6,469 bases of DNA from the NCBI GenBank assembly GCA_018662905.1, contig JABJFE010000012.1, forward strand, positions 1 to 6,469, read 5' to 3'. The stretch is from Flavobacteriaceae bacterium. Its GTDB lineage: Bacteria; Bacteroidota; Bacteroidia; Flavobacteriales; Flavobacteriaceae. A program made the position numbers and the translations under genes. The notes below the pieces were generated by a model, which saw only the letters and a program-made list of their open reading frames with translations, was not told the DNA's origin and ran no database searches. This document shows, piece after piece, positions 1 through 5,376 of the stretch. The stretch's first letter is position 1. Every line of letters starts with the position of its first letter.

Positions 1-513
1 ATTTCTAAAAGTCAAAAACAAGCTGTTACATTTATCAAACAAAAACTAGATTCGGCAAAATGGTTTATTGATGCTATCAATCAAAGAAATCAAACTCTAT
101 TAATTACTATGAATACCATAATGGAATTTCAAAATAAGTATTTTTTAAGTGGAGATGAAAGCAACTTAAAGCCGATGATATTAAAAGATATTGCTGAAAA
201 AATTGGAATGGATATTTCTACAATTTCAAGAGTAGCTAATAGTAAATATGTAGATACACCTTATGGAATTAAGTTAATTAAATCGTTTTTTTCTGAGGGG
301 ATAACTAATGACAAAGGGGTTGAGGTTTCTACCATAGAAATTAAAAAAGAACTTCAAAATATCATTGATAATGAAAATAAATCAAAACCATTAACTGATG
401 ATGAACTTACTAAAAGAATCAATGAAAAAGGATACCCTATAGCAAGAAGAACAGTAGCAAAATATAGAGAAATGATTGGAGCTCCTGTAGCACGATTAAG
501 AAAAAAATTATAA
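1..513 (+). CDS. rpoN: RNA polymerase sigma-54 factor RpoN, C-terminal part (5' end outside window)
   Basis: This is the last 170 codons of sigma-54, the alternative sigma factor that recognises -24/-12 promoters and needs an AAA+ activator to open DNA. The reading frame is open from base 1, so the ATG at 109 is internal (a Met in the core-binding/HTH region), not a start. Visible parts: the AKWFIDAINQR segment at bases 55-87, a helix-turn-helix stretch (LKDIAEKIGMDISTISRVAN) at about 181-240, the YVDTPYG segment just after it, and the diagnostic RpoN box ARRTVAKYRE at 442-471, which binds the -24 element. The protein ends with the usual basic tail (ARLRKKL). Nothing looks broken. The stop codon (511-513) shares its last base with the start of the next gene, so the two are probably co-transcribed. 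Identification is secure; the N-terminal two thirds cannot be assessed. Confidence 0.97.
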   Translation: MSKSQKQAVTFIKQKLDSAKWFIDAINQRNQTLLITMNTIMEFQNKYFLSGDESNLKPMILKDIAEKIGMDISTISRVANSKYVDTPYGIKLIKSFFSEGITNDKGVEVSTIEIKKELQNIIDNENKSKPLTDDELTKRINEKGYPIARRTVAKYREMIGAPVARLRKKL

Positions 514-1451
514 TGCTAATCGATCTTACAATTATAATTGTTAATTATAAGTCCTGGGGAAAATTAGAACAATGCTTAGAAAGCATTAAGAATCAAAAAA
601 ATATTACCATTCAGACTATTGTAGTTGATAATTTTTCAAATGATAATAAGCTTAAGTATTTTCGAAACTTACATAAAGAAGTTAATTGGATTGAAAGCAA
701 AAACAATTTAGGCTTTGCAAAGGCATGCAATATTGGAGCTTTCGAATCTGAATCTAAATGGTTATTATTTTTAAATCCTGATACTATTTTAGATTCAAAT
801 TCTCTTAGTTCATTAATAAATTATTCTAATTCCAACACTGAACATAGACTAATAGGAATTAAACAACTAGATCAAAAGAACAGAAATACTAATGCTTATG
901 GATTATTTTTAAACATCTTCACATCTACAGGTTTATCAAGAATATTTACTAGAAGGTTTAGAGGTTTAACATACAAAAAAATGAATAATACAGAAATTTC
1001 ACATCCAGACTGGATTTCTGGATCATTTGTGCTTTTAAGAAAATTTGATTTTATAAAACTAGGAGGATGGAACGAAAAATACTGGATGTATTATGAGGAT
1101 ATGGATCTATGTAAAAGAGCCAAAGATTTAAATCTAAAGGTGTCGTTGTTTAACAATTGGAAATGTATTCATTTCCATGGAGAGTCTTCAAGAAAAAATA
1201 AGACTATAACTGTAATGTCAAAAACAGAAGTTATAAAATCTGCTCACATATATATTCAAAATCATTATAAAAACTTAAGTGCATTAAGCCTTCATTCAAT
1301 TCTTATTTTGTCAAGGTCAATTGATCTTATATTTGGATCAATTTTTTCTACTTTAAAAAGAAAGATTTTTGTAAAGTGTTTTAAGTATTGGAAAAATGGT
1401 CTTTTGAAAGGAGACTGGAGTTCGAATAAAGTTTTAAAAACTAATTACTGA
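513..1451 (+). CDS. Family 2 glycosyltransferase (rhamnosyltransferase/WbbL-like, COG1216 type)
   Basis: A 312-residue GT-A glycosyltransferase predicted to transfer a sugar from a nucleotide sugar onto a surface glycan such as O-antigen or exopolysaccharide. It has the GT2 motifs in order: an N-terminal beta strand ending VNY (residues 10-12), VVDN (37-40), NNLGFAKACN (64-73), the DxD-equivalent NPD (88-90), the WISGSF acceptor-side segment (167-172), and the EDMDLCKRA region (195-203), where E195/D196 mark the usual catalytic-base position. Residues 236-300 are basic and hydrophobic without a clear transmembrane helix, consistent with peripheral attachment to the inner membrane. The start is the ATG of a TAATG overlap with rpoN; no Shine-Dalgarno sequence precedes it, so translation probably depends on ribosomes finishing rpoN. 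The 3' end overlaps the convergent DUF4270 gene by 11 bp. The family is confident; donor and acceptor cannot be read from sequence. Confidence 0.92.
   Translation: MLIDLTIIIVNYKSWGKLEQCLESIKNQKNITIQTIVVDNFSNDNKLKYFRNLHKEVNWIESKNNLGFAKACNIGAFESESKWLLFLNPDTILDSNSLSSLINYSNSNTEHRLIGIKQLDQKNRNTNAYGLFLNIFTSTGLSRIFTRRFRGLTYKKMNNTEISHPDWISGSFVLLRKFDFIKLGGWNEKYWMYYEDMDLCKRAKDLNLKVSLFNNWKCIHFHGESSRKNKTITVMSKTEVIKSAHIYIQNHYKNLSALSLHSILILSRSIDLIFGSIFSTLKRKIFVKCFKYWKNGLLKGDWSSNKVLKTNY
1441..1451. other. Convergent 3' overlap of the glycosyltransferase and DUF4270 genes
   Basis: The plus-strand glycosyltransferase stops with TGA at 1449-1451, and the minus-strand DUF4270 gene stops with TAG read from 1443 down to 1441. 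The last codons of each gene therefore lie on the complement of the other. There is no intergenic space for a dedicated terminator, and I see no GC-rich hairpin followed by a T-run on either strand here. Transcripts from both sides must end inside, or run into, the opposite gene. Confidence 0.93.
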
Positions 1452-3246
1452 CTTCGGTATAAAATAAATTTAATCTCATTCGTTTATCAAAATTCTCTGC
1501 ACTCGGGCTTGGTCCAATAAGAACTGTACCTAACGGATTGATAGCTGATGAAAGTGGCGTAAATGTCATAAAATCTGAATCTTCAACTTCAATATTAATT
1601 GTGTTATTTATATCTGAAGAAACTACTAAACCAAGCTTAACATTGGTGGAATCTTTTCTAACAACATTTTTAATATGTTCGCTTATTCTAATCTTATACA
1701 TTAATCCATTTTTATCTTCATCTAACTCAATTAACCCTCCATGGATAACTTTATTTTGATATGATTTTTGTCCAGCTGAATTGTCAACAAAATAATCAAT
1801 AACAGGTGCTTTATTGACTAAATCATAAAGATAAAGTCTAGATGGCTCAATAATTCCCCCGTTAGCCGAAAGCATGTCTTTATCAATATACATTGAAATA
1901 TTTGCTTCATTAACTAACCACTCCTTTGCTCTAATTTCTTCAAGAACATCTACTCCGTTGTCATCTTTGAATAATTCGATTTCAGCCATAATGCCCTCTC
2001 CTCCCTTTAAGTATACTCTTTCAGGATTAGTAATGGTATCTGCAATAGCGGAGTAAACGTAACCAGGATATGGATCGTGCTTGAACGAATTTAATTTAAT
2101 CCCATTCAATTTAAACAAGAATTCTGCTTCTTCTGTATCAACGGTATCGTCTGCAGTATCGTCAGGCGTATCTTGCTGATTATATTTTTGATATTCATAA
2201 ATAACTCTGATTTCTGCTTCATTAAAATTTAAAATCATAAGTAATGGGTCAGAAAAATCATAAGTTTCTAATACTAGACCTTTAAAATATAGCTTAAAAT
2301 TATCTAAGTTTGAGATTTCCAGAGAACCTTCTTTATCTAAAAATTTTGTTTGAAAAAAATTATGCTCTAATTCTACTCTTATTCTTGGAGATAGTCTCTC
2401 TTTTACTACTTCTGATTCATCATCATCTTCAGTTTCAGGATCGTCTTCATTATAAAAGACTAGTTCATCTGAGTCAATTTTAATTTCATCATCAAATAAT
2501 GTATAACCTGAAAAATCATCTGAAAGTCTATTATTTGAATAATATTTTTGAAATTTTTCAAAGTTTGAATCAGGGTCATAAGGCCTTAAAAAATAATCTA
2601 ATTCGCTAACTTTTAGTTTAAAAGTTGCTTCAGAATTTCCGATTAAAGAATCTAACTCATACAAGGTTCTCCCAGCATAAGGGTTAATTGATTCTGTATC
2701 TTCTCCATCCAAAATTCCATCACCATCTGTGTCTTTATCTAGTGGATTTTGACCGGCATTAGATTCATCTGCATCTGAAACACCGTCTCCATCTGAATCA
2801 CTATAAGGATCATTACTATCAACGTCATAAATATTTATAACTCCATCATTATCATCGTCATCTACATTTGTAAAAAAAGGAATGTCTAAATAAACATTTT
2901 TTATTGTTTCTAATTCTGGAATACGAGAAATATTATCCTCTGGATTATCTTCATCAGATTGTCTATAATCTCCAAAAACTAAGTTGGGGTCTTCAAAATT
3001 AATTTGACTCATAAAACTAACTTTTGAAGATCCATACAAATTATCTTTATATTCTCCCAGTTGAAATGTGGTTAAAGTATTTGAAACATATGGCGTAATG
3101 TTTCGCATTTTTACATTTAATGGAATTTCCTCAAGATTAGTGCTGAATGTATTATTATCAATTAAATTTAGGCCAACAGTTTTATAATCCTTGTTACAAG
3201 AAATAAAAAAAATTGATGCGAATAAAATAAAGTAAAAATTTTTCAA
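1441..3246 (-). CDS. DUF4270 family lipoprotein with an Asp-rich TSP3-like insertion
   Basis: A 601-residue lipoprotein of a Bacteroidota family with no assigned function. The N-terminus (residues 1-16) is a short lipoprotein signal ending FIS before C17, the predicted lipidated cysteine, so the mature protein should sit in the inner or outer membrane. Family-like blocks include LGEYKDNLYGSSKVSFMSQ (63-81), VYLDIPFF (118-125), DYFLRPYDP (217-225), YLKGGEGIMAEIELF (412-426), EPSRLYLYDL (467-476) and the C-terminal LFYTEV. An Asp/Gly-rich insertion lies at 128-190, with acidic linkers at about 267-278 and 359-374. The start is TTG at 3244-3246: an in-frame stop lies at 3256-3258, no ATG falls between, and the next Met (47) would remove the signal. 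It follows the GT5-like gene after 4 bases, so the two form one transcription unit. Family assignment is from recalled motifs; function is unknown. Confidence 0.85.
   Translation of the reverse strand: MKNFYFILFASIFFISCNKDYKTVGLNLIDNNTFSTNLEEIPLNVKMRNITPYVSNTLTTFQLGEYKDNLYGSSKVSFMSQINFEDPNLVFGDYRQSDEDNPEDNISRIPELETIKNVYLDIPFFTNVDDDDNDGVINIYDVDSNDPYSDSDGDGVSDADESNAGQNPLDKDTDGDGILDGEDTESINPYAGRTLYELDSLIGNSEATFKLKVSELDYFLRPYDPDSNFEKFQKYYSNNRLSDDFSGYTLFDDEIKIDSDELVFYNEDDPETEDDDESEVVKERLSPRIRVELEHNFFQTKFLDKEGSLEISNLDNFKLYFKGLVLETYDFSDPLLMILNFNEAEIRVIYEYQKYNQQDTPDDTADDTVDTEEAEFLFKLNGIKLNSFKHDPYPGYVYSAIADTITNPERVYLKGGEGIMAEIELFKDDNGVDVLEEIRAKEWLVNEANISMYIDKDMLSANGGIIEPSRLYLYDLVNKAPVIDYFVDNSAGQKSYQNKVIHGGLIELDEDKNGLMYKIRISEHIKNVVRKDSTNVKLGLVVSSDINNTINIEVEDSDFMTFTPLSSAINPLGTVLIGPSPSAENFDKRMRLNLFYTEVSN
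2134..2172 (-). repeat. Short degenerate 12-bp tandem repeat encoding an acidic D-D-T linker
   Basis: On the plus strand the word gtatc recurs at 2135, 2144, 2156 and 2168, spaced 9, 12 and 12 bases, so units of four codons encode Asp-Thr-rich steps (residues 359-371 of the DUF4270 lipoprotein, read D-T-P-D-D-T-A-D-D-T-V-D-T). It lies between two predicted strands (VIYEYQKY and EFLFKLNG) and looks like a loop expanded by in-frame duplication. The repeat is imperfect and short. Confidence 0.6.
2677..2865 (-). other. Thrombospondin type-3-like, calcium-binding-type Asp-rich insertion in the DUF4270 lipoprotein
   Basis: Residues 128-190 hold three Asp-rich repeats close to the thrombospondin type-3 pattern DxDxDGxxDxxD: DDDNDGVINIYDVD (130-143), DSDGDGVSDADE (150-161) and DTDGDGILDGED (172-183). 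They are linked by the typical N-P spacer (NAGQNPLDKDTD). Such repeats bind calcium through Asp side chains and are common in outer-membrane and secreted proteins of Bacteroidota. The block sits between VYLDIPFFTN and the LYELDSLIGN segment, which I recall as nearly adjacent in other DUF4270 proteins, so it looks like an insertion into a surface loop. The repeats are seen directly; calcium binding and the inserted status are inferred. Confidence 0.8.
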
Positions 3247-3250
3247 AATA

Positions 3251-4060
3251 TTAATTTAAAATCTTGTCATTATAAAAGTCCATATATTCATTTTCAAAAC
3301 CTTCCTTAAATCCACATTTTAGAATTGGAAGTTTACAATTATTAGCAACATCTAAATAAGATTTATTAATATTTTCAGAGGCAAATACAACTCCATCTGA
3401 ATTCATTATGGATAATTTATATAAATTTTCATAAGTTGGGTTTTCTAAAACATTTAGAGTTTCACTTTCGACTTCATCAAACTTAATTTTACTAATAATT
3501 TCAGGATTTAAATCTCCGGAAATTTCATTGTCATATATAGAAGTTACTACCTTAGATTTAGAAAAAAGAGGCTCATCTTTGTAATACTGTTTGAGATATA
3601 ATGGCATTAAAGAAGCTATCCAACCATGAACATGAATAATATCAGGTCTCCAATTTAACTTTTTAATGGTTTCGACAACACCTTTAGCAAAAAATATTGC
3701 TCTTTCATCATTGTCTTTATATAAATTTTTCTTTTTATCTGAATCTATTAATCTGTTTTTAAAATATTCGTCGTTATCAATAAAATAGACCTGCATTCTT
3801 TCCTTTGGAATTGAAGCTACTTTAATAATTAACGGCATGTCTAAATCATCAATTATTAGATTCATTCCTGAAAGTCTAATAACTTCATGTAGCTGATGTC
3901 TTCTCTCGTTTATTAAACCATACTTAGGAATAAAAATTCTAGTTTGTCCTCCGTTTTTATTTACAACTTTAGGTAAACTATATGTGAGAGTGGATATATC
4001 ATTGTTAGGTAAATACGGTATAACTTCAGAGGATACGTAAAGTACTTTTTTTCCAGTCAT
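3251..4060 (-). CDS. Glycogen/starch synthase-like protein, GT5 N-terminal domain only, active-site motifs degenerate
   Basis: A 269-residue protein matching only the N-terminal Rossmann half of GT5 glycogen synthases, which are normally near 480 residues with two GT-B domains. The opening aligns without gaps to the family signature: S11-E12-V13, P15, then L29-P30-K31, and the IPKYG segment (44-48). Three functional motifs are altered. The ADP-glucose-binding KTGGL is PNNDI at 18-22; HxHDW is HVHGW at 143-147; and the TIHN segment reads SIYD at 174-177. The C-terminal catalytic domain is absent, and the frame closes normally with no remnant of it in the following DNA, which is the DUF4270 gene. 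I recall similar short proteins at this locus in many flavobacteria, so this is probably a conserved form and not a fresh truncation. Genuine glycogen synthesis seems unlikely. The ATG start has a rare AAAGGA ribosome-site-like sequence 4 bases upstream. Confidence 0.88.
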   Translation of the reverse strand: MTGKKVLYVSSEVIPYLPNNDISTLTYSLPKVVNKNGGQTRIFIPKYGLINERRHQLHEVIRLSGMNLIIDDLDMPLIIKVASIPKERMQVYFIDNDEYFKNRLIDSDKKKNLYKDNDERAIFFAKGVVETIKKLNWRPDIIHVHGWIASLMPLYLKQYYKDEPLFSKSKVVTSIYDNEISGDLNPEIISKIKFDEVESETLNVLENPTYENLYKLSIMNSDGVVFASENINKSYLDVANNCKLPILKCGFKEGFENEYMDFYNDKILN

Positions 4061-4064
4061 AAAA

Positions 4065-4070
4065 TCCTTT
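4065..4070 (-). promoter_or_regulatory. Shine-Dalgarno-like AAAGGA before the GT5-like gene
   Basis: On the minus strand AAAGGA is followed by four T residues and the ATG at 4060-4058. This supports the chosen start. It is notable because the other starts in this window have only A/T-rich leaders, as expected in Bacteroidota, where Shine-Dalgarno sequences are rarely used. Confidence 0.5.
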
Positions 4071-4095
4071 CTTTAGACTCAATTAATTTGAAATG

Positions 4096-4103
4096 CAAAA
4101 TTA
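4096..4103 (-). promoter_or_regulatory. Bacteroidota -7 promoter element for the GT5-like/DUF4270 unit
   Basis: TAATTTTG on the minus strand matches the Bacteroidota primary-sigma -7 consensus TAnnTTTG exactly and is followed by C, as is common in flavobacteria. Transcription would start near 4092, giving a leader of about 30 bases before the ATG at 4060. The -33 TTG expected near 4125 is not present, so the promoter is only half supported. Confidence 0.5.
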
Positions 4104-4164
4104 CAAAAATTATGTTAGATTTACCTCATATTTTCACACATTCACACTGTTAAAGTTTTATTAA

Positions 4165-5013
4165 ATGCAGTTATATACTCTTAAATCACAAGTTGAAACA
4201 AGTGTTCAAAAAACAATTAGATTAGAAAAAACAATTGGATTAGTGCCAACTATGGGCTCTTTACATCAAGGTCACTTGTCGCTATTAAAAAGAGCCGTCG
4301 AAAGTTGTGATATAGTTTGGGCAACTATTTTTGTAAATCCAACTCAATTTAATAACAAAAATGATCTTAAAAATTATCCTAAAAATATTAAAAATGATTT
4401 AGAATTGATTCTAAAAATTTCAAAAAATATTAATGTTTTTAGTCCTGAAATTTCTGAAATGTATGATAGTGAATTGAAAACGGAAACATTTGATTTTCAA
4501 AACTTAGACAAAGAGCTTGAAGGCAAATATAGAAACAATCATTTTAACGGAGTTGGCACCATAGTTTCTAAACTATTTGAATTGTTTAAGCCAAATAAAG
4601 CTTTTTTTGGAGAAAAAGATTTTCAACAAACTAGAATTATAAACAGACTAATTAAAATTAAAAATTATTCAACAGAGCTTGTTATTTGTCCAACTGTAAG
4701 AGAACAAAATGGATTAGCTTTGAGCTCAAGAAACGCATTGCTTTCAACTATTAACAAAGAAAAAGCTGCTGTTATTTATAATAAACTTATTTATTGTAAA
4801 GAAAATTTTGAAAAAACTTCATTTAAAAATATTTACAACAATTGTAAAGAAGAAATTAATTCTATCTCACATTTTGAATTAGAATATCTTGAACTAGTAA
4901 ATAATGAAAGTCTTGAAAAAGAACAAAAAATAGATGCAAACAACTCATATCGAATTTTTATTTGTGTTTTAGTTAATGGTGTCAGGTTAATTGATAATAT
5001 TTTAGTTAAATAG
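4165..5013 (+). CDS. panC: Pantothenate synthetase (pantoate--beta-alanine ligase)
   Basis: PanC joins D-pantoate and beta-alanine using ATP, through a pantoyl-adenylate intermediate, to make pantothenate for coenzyme A; it acts in the cytoplasm, usually as a dimer. The 282 residues match the family length. Motifs: PTMGSLHQGH (28-37) with both nucleotide-binding histidines H34 and H37; FVNPTQF (56-62) with Q61; the LEGKYRNNHFNGV segment (118-130); GEKDFQQ (149-155) with K151, D152 and Q154; and the KMSKS-like SSRN (187-190), which closes over ATP. The C-terminus keeps the usual NGVRLIDN ending. All key residues are present, so the enzyme should be active. The ATG at 4165 places the first beta strand (IGLVPTMG) at the normal distance. 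It leads a plus-strand run with panD 13 bases downstream, which would supply its beta-alanine substrate. Confidence 0.98.
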   Translation: MQLYTLKSQVETSVQKTIRLEKTIGLVPTMGSLHQGHLSLLKRAVESCDIVWATIFVNPTQFNNKNDLKNYPKNIKNDLELILKISKNINVFSPEISEMYDSELKTETFDFQNLDKELEGKYRNNHFNGVGTIVSKLFELFKPNKAFFGEKDFQQTRIINRLIKIKNYSTELVICPTVREQNGLALSSRNALLSTINKEKAAVIYNKLIYCKENFEKTSFKNIYNNCKEEINSISHFELEYLELVNNESLEKEQKIDANNSYRIFICVLVNGVRLIDNILVK

Positions 5014-5022
5014 TTATATTTG
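4991..5022 (+). promoter_or_regulatory. Putative internal promoter in the 3' end of panC, driving panD
   Basis: TTG at 4991-4993 and TATATTTG at 5015-5022 match the Bacteroidota -33 (TTG) and -7 (TAnnTTTG) elements exactly. Their centres are about 26 bases apart, as the names -33 and -7 require. The predicted transcription start is about 5025-5027, essentially at the panD ATG (5027). The -33 lies in the last codons of panC and the -7 in the 13-base gap. In DNA this A/T-rich chance matches occur, but the combined spacing and position favour a real promoter. Confidence 0.6.
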
Positions 5023-5026
5023 CCGC

Positions 5027-5374
5027 ATGGAAATTGAAGTATTAAAGTCTAAAATTCACAGAGTCACAGTTACTAATTGTGATTTAAACTATATTGGTAG
5101 TATTACAATTGATGAATCTCTTTTAGAAGCAGCTAATATGATAGCTGGAGAAAAAGTTCAGGTGGTGAACATTAATAATGGTGAACGTCTAGAGACCTAT
5201 ATTATTAATGGCAAAAAAGATACTGGAGAAATTACTTTAAATGGTCCTGCAGCAAGAAAAGTCCAGAAAGGGGACAAAGTAATTATTATTAGTTATGCTA
5301 AAATGAACTTAGAAGAAGCTAAGACATTTAATCCTACCTTAATATTTCCTAATGATGATAATATTTTAATTTGA
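5027..5374 (+). CDS. panD: Aspartate 1-decarboxylase precursor
   Basis: PanD decarboxylates L-aspartate to beta-alanine, the substrate of PanC. It is made as an inactive precursor that cleaves itself between G24 and S25 (context NYIGSITID), turning Ser25 into the catalytic pyruvoyl group. That cleavage site is intact, as are K9, R54 (in NNGERLETY), T57, Y58 and N72 (in LNGPAAR, 71-77). The length of 115 residues is typical. The ATG at 5027 gives the standard MEIEVLKSKIHRVTVT opening, with no Shine-Dalgarno sequence; a promoter-like TATATTTG ends only 4 bases before it. It follows panC by 13 bases and precedes the flippase-like gene by 2. No panZ-like maturation factor is visible nearby; outside enterobacteria the precursor generally self-processes. 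Confidence 0.98.
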   Translation: MEIEVLKSKIHRVTVTNCDLNYIGSITIDESLLEAANMIAGEKVQVVNINNGERLETYIINGKKDTGEITLNGPAARKVQKGDKVIIISYAKMNLEEAKTFNPTLIFPNDDNILI

Positions 5375-5376
5375 TA

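Larger units (their letters stand above)
4061..4164. promoter_or_regulatory. Divergent intergenic region between the GT5-like gene and panC
   Basis: These 104 A/T-rich bases separate two divergent transcription units and must carry promoters for both. The leftward promoter has a recognisable -7 element (separate entry). For panC I could not place a convincing TAnnTTTG element: TTAATTTG at 4083-4090 has one mismatch and no TTG at the right distance, and TAAAGTTT at 4151-4158 is a poorer match. I see no riboswitch-like structure or strong inverted repeat. Confidence 0.7.

Noticed and set aside
109..513. A separate small gene starting at ATG 109
   Set aside because: The frame is open from base 1 and the upstream residues (AKWFIDAINQR) are standard sigma-54 sequence, so this is the interior of rpoN.
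1321..1335. TATATTTG at 1328-1335 with a TTG 17 bases upstream (1308-1310), promoter-like on the plus strand
   Set aside because: It lies inside the glycosyltransferase and the only thing downstream on this strand is the antisense of DUF4270. In DNA this A/T-rich such matches arise by chance. An antisense RNA start is possible but unsupported.
1428..1445. Near-palindrome AGTTTTAAAAACT at the end of the glycosyltransferase, considered as a terminator
   Set aside because: It is all A/T in the stem with no loop of workable size, and no T-run follows, so it would not form a stable terminator hairpin.
1538..2056. Two plus-strand open frames (1538-1759 and 1874-2056) opposite the DUF4270 gene
   Set aside because: Both lie wholly antisense to a well-supported lipoprotein gene, have low-complexity Ser/Ile-rich translations with no recognisable domain, and have no promoter or start context. 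They are shadows of the real gene.
3251..4060. GT5-like gene as a recent pseudogene of full-length glgA
   Set aside because: The frame is clean, the codon use matches its neighbours, the DNA after its stop is an intact gene, and the altered motifs sit in an otherwise orderly, gap-free alignment. A long-standing short form fits better.
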